Below, piece after piece: positions 55,271-64,000 of a stretch of DNA of 64,000 bases (the first letter of the stretch is position 1; each line of letters opens with the position of its first letter). The notes beneath the pieces were generated by a model, which saw only the letters and a list, made by a program, of their open reading frames with translations, was not told the DNA's origin and searched no databases. Source of the stretch: Colwellia sp. MB3u-41 (GTDB lineage: Bacteria; Pseudomonadota; Gammaproteobacteria; Enterobacterales; Alteromonadaceae); NCBI RefSeq assembly GCF_014076845.1, contig NZ_JACGUT010000058.1, positions 213,694 to 277,693 on the forward strand, read 5' to 3'. A program made the translations under genes and the position numbers.

Positions 55271-56011
55271 ATGCTGAATAAATTATGTGGTATTGCTCTA
55301 GTATTAGTTGCTGGAAGCAGTTTAGTTTTCGCAAACGATACAACTAATATAAATACAGAACAATATGTTATTCAGCCTTTTACTGCCAAATATAACCTTA
55401 TACGCTCAGCTGATATTGTTGGCTCCGCTTCGAGAACACTAGAATATATATCGCCACAACAAGCTAAATACAGCTATAAAACAGATATTGAGTGGTTAAT
55501 ATTTTCAGATAACCGTCAAGAAGTCTCCTTAGTAAATATAGACCTTCATAAAGTCACTCCTGTGCAATATGACTTTCAACGAGAAGGTACAGGGCCTGAT
55601 AAAAACTACGTTTGGCAATACAACATTGCTGACAGCCTCGCTATAAACCTAAAAGAAAATACAAAGCTATCTGTTGATTTACCTAGTAATATTCAAGACA
55701 AACTCAGTTATCACTTACAAAACCGCTTAAACTTAATTCAACATCCCGAACAAAAACTTTTTGTTTATCCCGTGATCAACCATTCAGGGAAAATAAAGAA
55801 TTATGTTTATCAGTACGATGGCGAAGATGAATTAATGCTTCCCTTTGGTATGGTAAAAGCCATACGATTGAAAAGGGAAGTTATTGAAAAGAAAAAAGTG
55901 ACTTACGCATGGTTCGCTCCAGAACTAAATTACTTGCTGGTTAAAATACAACAAATAAAATCTGATGTTGAACAATTTGATGCACAACTTACTTCCCTTG
56001 AAGTGCATTAA
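55271..56011 (+). CDS. DUF3108 periplasmic protein
   Basis: 246 residues with a signal peptide (LCGIALVLVAGSSLVFA-N). The mature part QPFTAKYNLIRSADIVGSAS, LEYISPQQAKYSYKTDI and VTYAWFAPELNYLLVKI fits DUF3108, often located after purN. Function unknown. It starts 34 bp after purN and its end overlaps the convergent glutamine amidotransferase gene by 23 bp. Confidence 0.87.
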   Translation: MLNKLCGIALVLVAGSSLVFANDTTNINTEQYVIQPFTAKYNLIRSADIVGSASRTLEYISPQQAKYSYKTDIEWLIFSDNRQEVSLVNIDLHKVTPVQYDFQREGTGPDKNYVWQYNIADSLAINLKENTKLSVDLPSNIQDKLSYHLQNRLNLIQHPEQKLFVYPVINHSGKIKNYVYQYDGEDELMLPFGMVKAIRLKREVIEKKKVTYAWFAPELNYLLVKIQQIKSDVEQFDAQLTSLEVH

Positions 56012-56807
56012 CTTCAGTACTCAATAGCTCTTGTCCTGAAGCAATAGACTCACCTAAACAAAATAAATGCCATTGACCTTTTGTCATCTTGTGCCATGTT
56101 TCATTATTGGTTAATGGTTGCGTAGCAATAACACTGACAACATCACTTTCTGTAGTTTCTTCTGTGAAATTAATGACCACTTCTGCATCAATTAAGCTCG
56201 CTTTACCAAAAGGAGCTCTTCGAGTTATCCAATGTAAGTGATTGGCACAATAAGCAAATAGATACTCGCCATTCGTAATATTGACATTAAAAACACCCAG
56301 TATATTTATTCTCACACTTAGCTGAGCAATATACTGAAACAATTCCACTGCAGGTGGTTCTTGAACAGCAAATTTGAAATGAAGTTGATCTAAAATCCAA
56401 CAAAAAGCGTGTTCGCTGTCAGTTGCGCCAACAGGGATATGCAACTTAACAGGAAGTTCCTCTTTAACATTTTTTAACTGGCCATTATGCGCATAAGTCC
56501 AATGTTTCCCCCACATTTGACGAGTAAATGGATGCGTATTCTCCAAGGAAATCCCCCCTGAGTTAGCTTGACGAATATGACAAATAACCGCTTCACTTTT
56601 TATCGGGTAGTTTGTTACTAATTGAGCAATAGGCGATTGCGCACTTGGTAATGGATCTTTAAAACTACGGCAACCTTTCCCTTCATAGAAAGTAATTCCC
56701 CAGCCATCTTTATGGGGCCCTGTGTTACCACCACGCTGCATTAACCCGCTAAAGCTAAAACAAATATCAGTGGGTACGTTCGCACTCATGGCCAATAGTT
56801 CACACAT
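55989..56807 (-). CDS. Class II glutamine amidotransferase (YafJ-like)
   Basis: 272 residues. The N-terminal Cys2 nucleophile appears in MCELLAMSANVPTD after Met removal. RGGNTGPHKDGWGI, the RQANSGGISLENTHPF block and KHWTYAHNGQLK match the YafJ-type Ntn hydrolase family; the partner synthase domain is absent, so the ammonia or glutamine-derived acceptor is unknown. Confidence 0.93.
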   Translation of the reverse strand: MCELLAMSANVPTDICFSFSGLMQRGGNTGPHKDGWGITFYEGKGCRSFKDPLPSAQSPIAQLVTNYPIKSEAVICHIRQANSGGISLENTHPFTRQMWGKHWTYAHNGQLKNVKEELPVKLHIPVGATDSEHAFCWILDQLHFKFAVQEPPAVELFQYIAQLSVRINILGVFNVNITNGEYLFAYCANHLHWITRRAPFGKASLIDAEVVINFTEETTESDVVSVIATQPLTNNETWHKMTKGQWHLFCLGESIASGQELLSTEVNALQGK

Positions 56808-56964
56808 AAATTAATTTCCGAATAGATAATTGCGGTTATTATCCTATAAATAAGGGAACAACGATAAATATATTTGTAATTTATCGAACATAGATTTAAG
56901 CTAAAATAATGGTCAGACCTCTTTATTTTTATCGTGAGGTTTTTATTTCAAAAAAGGAAAATTA

Positions 56965-59394
56965 ATGGAACAATTTACTTGGTTCATTTATGCCATTATC
57001 TTAACGGGTTTTATGGCATACACCCGTGCTGCGCTCTCAACGTTTACTTTAAGTTTTGCAGCATTAATGGCGCTTGGCACTATATTTGACGCACTGTCAT
57101 TTTTCAGTTGGATAATATTTGCACTTATTGCCCTTCCCCTCAATATCTCTGACTTTAGAAAGCAGTATATTAGTCAGCCTCTGCTCAAAATGTTTAGATC
57201 TATTATGCCGCAAATGTCTAAAACGGAGCAAGAAGCCATAGATGCTGGTACCACTTGGTTTGAGGCCGAACTGTTTCGTGGCAATCCTGATTGGAAAAAA
57301 CTTCATAATTATGAAACACCACGGTTAAGTGTTGAAGAGCAAAGTTTTTTAAATGGTCCGGTAGAAGAAATTTGTAAAATGACTAATGATTGGCAAACTA
57401 CCCATGTAGATGCTGATTTATCACCTGAAGTTTGGCAGTTTTTAAAAGATAATAAGTTCTTTGCGATGATTATCAAAAAGAAATATGGTGGTTTAGAATT
57501 CTGTGCCTATGCACAATCTCGAGTTTTACAAAAACTATCAGGTGTCAGTGCCGTTTTAGCAAGTACTGTTGGGGTACCTAACTCTTTAGGCCCTGGTGAA
57601 TTATTGCAACTATACGGAACAAAAGAACAACAAGACTACTACCTTCCTCGTTTAGCGGTTGGTGATGAAATTCCTTGTTTTGCACTGACAAGTCCAGAAG
57701 CAGGTTCAGATGCTGGTGCAATACCAGATGAAGGTATTGTCTGTCACGGTGAGTTTGAAGGTAAAGAAGTACTTGGTATGAGATTAACTTGGGACAAACG
57801 CTATATAACGTTAGCTCCTATTGCTACGGTACTTGGCTTAGCTTTTAAGCTTAAAGACCCTGGTAATTTACTTGGCGATACGGTCGACTTAGGTATTACT
57901 TGTGCATTGATCCCGACAGACCTTGACGGTATTATTTGTGGTCGTCGACATTTCCCATTAAATATCCCTTTTCAAAATGGTCCTACTCAAGGTAACGGTG
58001 TCTTTGTCCCACTTGACTTTATTATCGGTGGCGCTGAAATGGCAGGTCAAGGCTGGCGTATGTTGATGGAGTGCTTATCTGTTGGTCGTGCTATTACATT
58101 ACCGTCTAATAGTGCAGGCGGGATCAAGTCAATAGCACTTGCTACAGGTGCTTACAGTCGCATTCGTCGTCAATTTAAATTACCGATTGGTAAAATGGAG
58201 GGCATTGAAGAACCCCTTGCTCGAATTGGTGGTAATGCTTATTTAATGGATGCAGTAACAACCATGTCTACGGGGGCGATCGATTTAGGTGAGAAGCCTT
58301 CTGTTATCTCTGCAATCGCCAAATACCATTTAACAGAAAAAATGCGCGTTTGTGTTAATGATGCAATGGACATTCATGGGGGTAAAGGTATTTGCATGGG
58401 TGAAGGCAATTATCTTGCTCGCGGTTATCAAGGTGCGCCAATTGCAATAACCGTTGAAGGTGCAAATATTTTAACACGTAGCTTAATTATTTATGGCCAA
58501 GGAGCTATCCGTTGTCACCCTTACGTATTAGCTGAATTAGAAGCAGCAAATCAAACAGATGATGAAATAGCACTAAAAGAATTTGATCATGCCTTATTTG
58601 GCCATATCGGCTTCGCCATTAGCAATGTGGTCCGCAGTATATGGTTTTCAATCACGGGTGCACGGTTACTGAGAACACCTTTTAGTGATCAAACTTCTCG
58701 TTACTATCAACTCCTTACTCGCTTTAGTAGTAACTTAGCGATGTTATCAGACATCTCAATGCTGACATTAGGTGGAGACTTAAAACGAAAAGAAAGAATT
58801 TCAGCACGTTTAGGTGATGTTCTCAGCCATTTATACTTGTCGTCAGCAAGCTTAAAGCGTTATAACGACGAAGGCCGTCAGCAAGAAGACTTACCTTTAC
58901 TACAATGGGCTGTTGAAGATAGCTTATATGAAACACAACAAGCTATTGATGCGTTAATCAGTAATTTCCCCAGTAAAATAGTCGCTACTTTCCTTAGAGC
59001 GATGATTTTCCCAATAGGGACTTGGTTAAATAAACCCTCTGATATAACCGACCACAAAGTTGCACAAATATTACAAACCCCCTGTAAAGCGCGTGAGCGT
59101 TTAGGACAAGGTCAATATTTAACTCGAGAACCAGAAAATGTTTTAGGGCAGCTTGAGCAAACGTTAGAAGACATTATTGCGTGTGAGCCTGTCTTTAAAA
59201 AGGTTTGTCAGGCTATAGGCGTTGATCTACCTTTTTACAAACTTAATGAAGTTGCCCAAAAAGGCTTAGACGCTAATGCAATTAATAAAGTAGAAGCAGC
59301 GTTATTATGCAAAGCTGAATTAGGTAGAAAAGCAGCTATTGATGTTGATGATTTTGATTCAAAAGAGCTTAGAGCAAAGACATTGAGTCTTTAA
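56965..59394 (+). CDS. fadE: Acyl-CoA dehydrogenase FadE
   Basis: 809 residues, close to E. coli FadE. It catalyses the first step of fatty-acid beta-oxidation, forming trans-2-enoyl-CoA. Two N-terminal membrane helices (~5-20 and ~35-57) anchor it; the ACAD core has [33 protein letters not shown] and [20 protein letters not shown], with a DUF1974 C-terminal half (~520-809). Its leader contains no clear FadR operator that I can identify. Confidence 0.96.
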   Translation: MEQFTWFIYAIILTGFMAYTRAALSTFTLSFAALMALGTIFDALSFFSWIIFALIALPLNISDFRKQYISQPLLKMFRSIMPQMSKTEQEAIDAGTTWFEAELFRGNPDWKKLHNYETPRLSVEEQSFLNGPVEEICKMTNDWQTTHVDADLSPEVWQFLKDNKFFAMIIKKKYGGLEFCAYAQSRVLQKLSGVSAVLASTVGVPNSLGPGELLQLYGTKEQQDYYLPRLAVGDEIPCFALTSPEAGSDAGAIPDEGIVCHGEFEGKEVLGMRLTWDKRYITLAPIATVLGLAFKLKDPGNLLGDTVDLGITCALIPTDLDGIICGRRHFPLNIPFQNGPTQGNGVFVPLDFIIGGAEMAGQGWRMLMECLSVGRAITLPSNSAGGIKSIALATGAYSRIRRQFKLPIGKMEGIEEPLARIGGNAYLMDAVTTMSTGAIDLGEKPSVISAIAKYHLTEKMRVCVNDAMDIHGGKGICMGEGNYLARGYQGAPIAITVEGANILTRSLIIYGQGAIRCHPYVLAELEAANQTDDEIALKEFDHALFGHIGFAISNVVRSIWFSITGARLLRTPFSDQTSRYYQLLTRFSSNLAMLSDISMLTLGGDLKRKERISARLGDVLSHLYLSSASLKRYNDEGRQQEDLPLLQWAVEDSLYETQQAIDALISNFPSKIVATFLRAMIFPIGTWLNKPSDITDHKVAQILQTPCKARERLGQGQYLTREPENVLGQLEQTLEDIIACEPVFKKVCQAIGVDLPFYKLNEVAQKGLDANAINKVEAALLCKAELGRKAAIDVDDFDSKELRAKTLSL

Positions 59395-59473
59395 GTTATG
59401 ATCAGGGGTTAACCTTGATGTGACCATAATGGCCTAAATGTAGGTAATCATTATTTTTATACCGTATAAATGA

Positions 59474-59500
59474 GCCCAATTTTCTATTGGGCCTTTTTTA
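59474..59500 (+). terminator. Rho-independent terminator of fadE
   Basis: Perfect 7-bp stem GCCCAAT / ATTGGGC with 5-base loop, followed by CTTTTTTATT, 79 bp after the fadE stop. Confidence 0.9.
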
Positions 59501-59641
59501 TTAATACCCCCTACTATTTATTTTTTACTTTTATTCTCCCTATTGATAACACCCATATTACGATATTCTTCGTTAGTAGATTGAATTTTCCCTAAAAATA
59601 AGTTAAATTTATGTTAATTAGAATTATACGACTTAAATAAT

Positions 59642-60310
59642 ATGTTTTTGACTAAGGAAAGCCCCACAGTAAAACGACGGAGTAAAGGTGAGCAAACTCG
59701 TTTACTAATATTACAATCAGCAACTGAAGTGTTAGCAAAAAATGGCATAAAAGGCACTACACATCGTGCTATTGCTAACAATGCAAATATTCAACTCTCA
59801 CTTACAACCTATTATTTTAAAGATATACAAGAATTAGTTCATCAAGCATTTACACTGTGTTCTTCACAAATAACAGCGAAAACAAGTTTAGCTTGGCAGC
59901 CCGCTATTGATTTATTATCGGGTATAAATAAAACAACTTTACGTAAATTAAGTGAAAAAGAAAATTTACGTGAAAAACTTTCAGAGATGATCACTCAACA
60001 ATTAGTAAAAAGTATTATTAACTCTCCCGTAGAACTTACCGTACAACAATTACTATTCTCTGAAGTCCAAGTTAGCCCACAATTACATGCCTTAGCTGAA
60101 ATGCATCGAGAAACATTACTCGCACAATTTATTCGTTTATGTGAATTTTTTAATGTGCGCGATGCTCAAATTGATGCTGATATTATGCTAACGGTCTTCA
60201 CACAGCTTCAATATCGCAACGTCGCCATACCATCGGAAACATTAGCATTTCAAAACATTCATGCGACGGTAACCCGGGTTATTGGCAATATAATGAACTT
60301 GAAAGGCTAA
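59642..60310 (+). CDS. TetR-family transcriptional regulator
   Basis: 222 residues. An N-terminal TetR HTH (SKGEQTRLLILQSATEVLAK, GIKGTTHRAIANNANIQLSL, TTYYFKDIQELV) is followed by a long ligand domain. Its ligand is unknown. It is 126 bp upstream of the aldehyde dehydrogenase gene on the same strand and may repress it or fadE; this is inference from position. Confidence 0.93.
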   Translation: MFLTKESPTVKRRSKGEQTRLLILQSATEVLAKNGIKGTTHRAIANNANIQLSLTTYYFKDIQELVHQAFTLCSSQITAKTSLAWQPAIDLLSGINKTTLRKLSEKENLREKLSEMITQQLVKSIINSPVELTVQQLLFSEVQVSPQLHALAEMHRETLLAQFIRLCEFFNVRDAQIDADIMLTVFTQLQYRNVAIPSETLAFQNIHATVTRVIGNIMNLKG

Positions 60311-60435
60311 GCAATTTTTCACTTAGCGAGAAACTCTTTGATTAGCTTTGTACAAAGGTAGATATTGATGTAAATTAGTTTTATCTGGTCGTACCAATAA
60401 AACTATAAGACCCATTATCAACATTAAGGTTACCC

Positions 60436-61803
60436 ATGGCTTACAATGCAATTATCACGAAACATCATCAGTATTTTGATACAAATATCACTCGGGATAT
60501 TTCATGGCGTAAACAACAATTACAAGCAATAAAAAAACTTGTTATTGAAAATGAAGACGAACTATTAAAAGCGTTGCAAGAGGATCTGGCAAAACCAACA
60601 CTCGAAGCATGGATCACTGAAATATCGTATGTAACGAGTGATGTTGATCATGTCTGCAAGCACCTCAATAGTTGGGCAAAGCCCACACGTGTTAGTACTC
60701 CTATAGTTACACAACCTGGCAAGTCTTTTATTAAACCAGAGCCACAAGGTACAGTATTAATTATTGGCGCATGGAATTATCCACTTCAATTAGTACTTGC
60801 TCCTTTAATTGCCGTTATTGCTGCTGGTAATTGTGCCGTGCTCAAACCATCAGAACTTGCTCCTGCGATGTCCGCACTTATCAGCAAGCTCGTTCCTCAA
60901 TATTTGGACAATAAAGCAGTCAGTGTGGTTGAAGGAGGGGTAACAGAAACAACCGAGCTACTCACCTTACCTTTCGATCACATTATGTATACCGGTAATG
61001 GTCAAGTGGCTCGTATTGTGATGGCCGCAGCAGCAAAAAACTTAACCCCTGTAACATTAGAGCTTGGCGGAAAAAGCCCCGTTTATGTCGACGAAAGTGC
61101 CGATTTAAAAATAACAGCACAGCGCATAGCTTGGGGTAAATGGATGAATGCAGGACAAACCTGTATTGCTCCTGATTATTTATTAGTAAAAGAAAGTCTG
61201 CTTGAACCGTTAACACTTGCCTTAAAAGAACAAATAATATCAATGTTTGGTGAAAACCCTAAAACCAGCAAAAGTTATGGCCGCATTATTAATCAACGTC
61301 ATTGCCAGCGTATTGCTTCTTACTTCACTGATGGCGAAGTAATTGCGGGTGGTGAAAGCGACATTGAAAGTTGCTATATTGCACCAACTATCATTATTAA
61401 CCCCTCTTTAGATAGTCCTTTAATGACAGAAGAGATATTTGGCGCTATTTTACCTATCGTCACTATTGCAGATTTTGATGAAGCAAAATCATTTGTTAAA
61501 CAAAGAGAAAAACCACTTTCTGCTTATATTTTCAGCCGTAACAATGTTCAAATAGCGCAATGGATAAATGAAATAAGTTCAGGTAGTCAGTGTATTAATG
61601 ATGTTATTATGTTCAATGCAGTACCTGACTTACCCTTTGGTGGTACTGGCCCTAGCGGCATAGGACAATACAGTGGTAAAGCAGGGTTTGATAACTTTAG
61701 TCATTTAAAATCGGTGCTAAAAAGACCGTTTCTAAAAGATTTACCAGTACGTTTTGCCCCTTATTCCCAATGGAAACTTAAATTTTTGCGTTTTATCCGA
61801 TAA
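60436..61803 (+). CDS. Class 3-type aldehyde dehydrogenase
   Basis: 455 residues, the length of ALDH3-like (coniferyl/fatty aldehyde) dehydrogenases rather than the ~490 of class 1/2. Catalytic Glu in ELGGKSPVYVD, Cys in NAGQTCIAPDYLL and NAD-binding IIGAWNYPLQLVLAPLI are intact. FGGTGPSGIGQYSGKAGFDN is the C-terminal motif; the protein ends in a basic-aromatic tail (KLKFLRFIR) that could aid membrane contact. Likely oxidises long-chain or aromatic aldehydes to acids. Confidence 0.92.
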   Translation: MAYNAIITKHHQYFDTNITRDISWRKQQLQAIKKLVIENEDELLKALQEDLAKPTLEAWITEISYVTSDVDHVCKHLNSWAKPTRVSTPIVTQPGKSFIKPEPQGTVLIIGAWNYPLQLVLAPLIAVIAAGNCAVLKPSELAPAMSALISKLVPQYLDNKAVSVVEGGVTETTELLTLPFDHIMYTGNGQVARIVMAAAAKNLTPVTLELGGKSPVYVDESADLKITAQRIAWGKWMNAGQTCIAPDYLLVKESLLEPLTLALKEQIISMFGENPKTSKSYGRIINQRHCQRIASYFTDGEVIAGGESDIESCYIAPTIIINPSLDSPLMTEEIFGAILPIVTIADFDEAKSFVKQREKPLSAYIFSRNNVQIAQWINEISSGSQCINDVIMFNAVPDLPFGGTGPSGIGQYSGKAGFDNFSHLKSVLKRPFLKDLPVRFAPYSQWKLKFLRFIR

Positions 61804-61900
61804 AGATCCATCTTAATATTTCCTCGGAGAATGATGTTGCCAAAAAATTGATAAATTTTTATTGCTAGCCTAGGAGATATTTATATTTCATCCAAAAGAT

Positions 61901-61935
61901 AAAAACCTTTTACAGAATACTGTAAAAGGTTTTTT
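61901..61935. terminator. Bidirectional rho-independent terminator
   Basis: AAAAA, perfect 10-bp stem CCTTTTACAG / CTGTAAAAGG with loop AATA, then TTTTTTATT. It separates the convergent aldehyde dehydrogenase (+) and acyl-CoA dehydrogenase (-) genes and can serve both. Confidence 0.95.
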
Positions 61936-61962
61936 ATTGACTATATGATCAAAAGCTAAGTT

Positions 61963-63783
61963 TTACAAAAACGATAATAACTCTTCATCTAATTGCATTA
62001 ACGTTTTAGGATCAGCCATCATTGTTACAGATAACGATTTAGTTCTTGGTAACATACGCTCAAAGTAAAACTCTGCCGTTTTAATTTTTGCACGGTAGAA
62101 GTCTCTATTTTCAACATCTGTAGCGAGCTTTTCATAAGCCGCTTGCGCCATTTGAGCCCAGAAGTATGCCATTACAACGTAACCAGAAAACATTAAATAA
62201 TCAACCGATGCAGAGCCTATCACATCACGGTTTTTCTTTGCCTTAATGGCTAAACTTACGGTGTTTTTCTGCCAGCTAGCCACCGCTTTACTCAATGGCC
62301 AAATAAACTTATTCATTTGACGCTTATGAGGATTACTCGAAATCATACTCTTGTCTTTACAAAAGCTTAGAATTTCCATAGTAAAATGTTTTAAATACTT
62401 ACCACGGTTCAATAATATTTTACGACCAAGTAAATCAAGCGCCTGAATACCCGTTGTTCCTTCATATAAAGTAGAAATACGTGTATCACGAACAATTTGC
62501 TCCATGCCCCACTCTTTAATGAAGCCATGACCGCCAAATATTTGTAAACCATGATTAGCACTTTCAGAACCTAATTCTGTTAAAAATGCTTTTAAAATTG
62601 GCGTAATAAAACCTAAGCGATTATCTGCTTTTCGGCGTTGCTTATCATCTTTTAACATTTGAATGTCATCAACCAATTTCGCCGTATAATAAATCATTGC
62701 ACGGCCACCTTCAGTGATCGCTTTTTGCGTCATCAGCATTTTACGAACATCAGGGTGAACAATAATAGGGTCAGCAACTAGTTCAGGGTTCTTAGTACCG
62801 GTTAATGAACGCATAGACAAACGTTCTTTTGCGTAAATCAAAGAATTTTGGTACGCAAGTTCAGCGGCACAAATACCTTGTAACGCTGTACCAACACGTG
62901 CTGTATTCATAAAGGTAAACATACATAATAAACCTTTATTTTCTTCACCTATGAGAACACCTTTGGCGTTATCAAAGTTTAAGACAGCAGTAGCTGAACC
63001 TTTAATACCCATTTTTTCTTCAATTGACCCACAAACAACATTATTACTTTCACCAACATTACCCTGCTCATCAACCTGCATTTTAGGTACGATAAACAAT
63101 GAGATACCACGAGTACCTTTTGGTGCATTAGGTAATCTTGCTAAAACAATATGAACTATATTTTCAGTTAAGTCGTGTTCACCCGCTGAAATAAATATTT
63201 TGGTGCCAGTGATGTTAAACGTACCATCATCGTTTGGCTCAGCTTTGGTTTTTACTTGGCCTAAATCTGTACCACATTGTGGTTCAGTTAAACACATAGT
63301 GCCTGTCCAAGTACCTTCGGTAAGTTTAGTTAAATATATTTCTTTCTGTTGTTTTGTACCATGAAGTTGCACGGTATCCATTGCACCATGGCTTAAACCA
63401 GGATACATAGCCCACGACCAGTTTGCCGTGCCCATCATCTCTGATTTTACCATGCCTAAAGAAGCAGGAAGGCCTTGTCCGCCATGTTCAATGGGATGAG
63501 ACAAACTCTGCCATCCACCTTCAACATATTTCTTATAAGCTTCTTTAAAGCCTTTAGGTGTCGTTACTTTACCATTATCAAAAGTACAACCTTCTTTGTC
63601 GCCACTTTGATTAATAGGTAACAATTCATTTTCACAGAATTTTGCACACTCTTGGAATATCGCATCAACCAAGTCAGGTGTCGCTTCTTCAAATTCTGGA
63701 TACTGCTTATAGTGGTCATAATAATTAAAGACATCTTCAAATAAAAATTTCATGTCTGTGAGCGGTGCTTTATAACTGAGCAT
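61963..63783 (-). CDS. Acyl-CoA dehydrogenase with long C-terminal domain (AcdB/AidB-like family)
   Basis: 606 residues from ATG 63783 (GGAGAG lies 5 bases upstream; an ATG four codons earlier would bury that site). ACAD core: CLTEPQCGTDLGQVKTKA, DITGTK-type oxidised loop FNITGTKIFISAGEH, and the catalytic region FGGHGFIKEWGMEQIVRDT. An extra C-terminal ~130 residues (helical) are typical of the ~600-residue family used for long-chain or phenylacyl-CoA oxidation. Substrate unknown; presumably FAD-linked and passing electrons to ETF. Confidence 0.94.
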   Translation of the reverse strand: MLSYKAPLTDMKFLFEDVFNYYDHYKQYPEFEEATPDLVDAIFQECAKFCENELLPINQSGDKEGCTFDNGKVTTPKGFKEAYKKYVEGGWQSLSHPIEHGGQGLPASLGMVKSEMMGTANWSWAMYPGLSHGAMDTVQLHGTKQQKEIYLTKLTEGTWTGTMCLTEPQCGTDLGQVKTKAEPNDDGTFNITGTKIFISAGEHDLTENIVHIVLARLPNAPKGTRGISLFIVPKMQVDEQGNVGESNNVVCGSIEEKMGIKGSATAVLNFDNAKGVLIGEENKGLLCMFTFMNTARVGTALQGICAAELAYQNSLIYAKERLSMRSLTGTKNPELVADPIIVHPDVRKMLMTQKAITEGGRAMIYYTAKLVDDIQMLKDDKQRRKADNRLGFITPILKAFLTELGSESANHGLQIFGGHGFIKEWGMEQIVRDTRISTLYEGTTGIQALDLLGRKILLNRGKYLKHFTMEILSFCKDKSMISSNPHKRQMNKFIWPLSKAVASWQKNTVSLAIKAKKNRDVIGSASVDYLMFSGYVVMAYFWAQMAQAAYEKLATDVENRDFYRAKIKTAEFYFERMLPRTKSLSVTMMADPKTLMQLDEELLSFL

Positions 63784-63952
63784 GTATCTCTCCAATGCTT
63801 TTTAAACTATTTATTTAACTTCTTTCGAATATAACAGAAAAACAACTGGTCATACCACTGTTTTTTTACTAATAAAGACTTATATATTAAGAAATAGGGC
63901 TTAAGTGTAGAAGATAACGGAATTTATTGAACAAAATAACGTAAGAAAATTA

Positions 63953-64000
63953 GTTTTGAAGTTTTGAAGTTTTGAAGTTTTGAAGTTTTGAAGTTTTGAA
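63953..64000. repeat. Octanucleotide tandem repeat (GTTTTGAA), truncated by the window end
   Basis: Six perfect tandem copies of the 8-mer GTTTTGAA are visible up to the last base, so the full array continues beyond the window. It lies in the intergenic region upstream of the acyl-CoA dehydrogenase gene, whose start is 170 bp away. Replication slippage would make it length-variable. Confidence 0.95.

Noticed and set aside
63953..64000. Possible CRISPR array
   Set aside because: Contiguous 8-mer copies with no spacers; it is a simple tandem repeat and no cas gene is near.

Overview
The window is about 64 kb of low-GC gammaproteobacterial chromosome. Gene content and order (YfbV-AckA-Pta, DapE-YpfN-type protein, BamC-GcvR-Bcp-PerM-BepA-YfgD-Hda-PurM-PurN, a VC2046/SO_2500-type protein, a Shewanella-like chemotaxis cluster with a CrsA/CrsR-type partner switch) point to the order Alteromonadales. 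AT-rich codon use and protein style suggest Colwelliaceae (Colwellia/Thalassotalea); this assignment is inference, as no rRNA gene is present.

Layout. 1-2300 (+): end of nrdA, nrdB and a YfaE-type ferredoxin, i.e. aerobic class Ia ribonucleotide reductase. 2389-20705 (-): a large signalling block. Read in its transcription direction it encodes a STAS protein, CheY, CheA, two CheW, a soluble globin-like/3xPAS chemoreceptor, CheR, CheD, CheB, a small membrane MCP-like protein, a STAS antagonist, a REC-PP2C-anti-sigma kinase fusion, a decayed REC-GGDEF pseudogene, a response regulator, a hybrid histidine kinase and, after a gap, a REC-GGDEF-Hpt protein. It combines a complete adaptation-capable chemosensory array with a partner switch and c-di-GMP elements. 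20905-21733 is a broken coiled-coil/Sel1 gene. 21855-25104 carries housekeeping genes (M24 peptidase, YciB, YciI, LprI-like, OsmC). 25146-29859 (-) is a compact six-gene operon whose genes overlap by 1-4 bp: OmpR-type regulator, sensor kinase, cupredoxin-like protein, FTR1-like membrane protein, predicted outer-membrane barrel and DUF1461 protein. The FTR1-like and cupredoxin-like members lack the residues I would expect to bind metal.

30357-37858: SOS-controlled sulA with a perfect LexA box, YchJ, VC2046-like, xthA, rlmA, yfbV, and ackA-pta (acetate/acetyl-CoA interconversion). 38390-55236 retains the backbone known from the E. coli dapE-to-purN region, with dapA absent between bamC and gcvR and with extra genes inserted (YgjP-like, AAA ATPase, TusA-like, a 211-aa orphan, DUF2069, a HELAH lipoprotein). 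55271-63783: DUF3108 protein, class II glutamine amidotransferase, FadE, TetR regulator, aldehyde dehydrogenase and a second acyl-CoA dehydrogenase, suggesting fatty-acid/aldehyde catabolism. The window ends inside an octanucleotide tandem repeat.

No tRNA, rRNA, CRISPR array, insertion sequence or prophage was recognised. The most unusual items are the histidine-free globin-like receptor, a shared C-terminal ELF motif on three proteins of the chemosensory block, the FTR1/cupredoxin operon with missing metal ligands, and the two decayed genes flanking or inside the chemosensory cluster.
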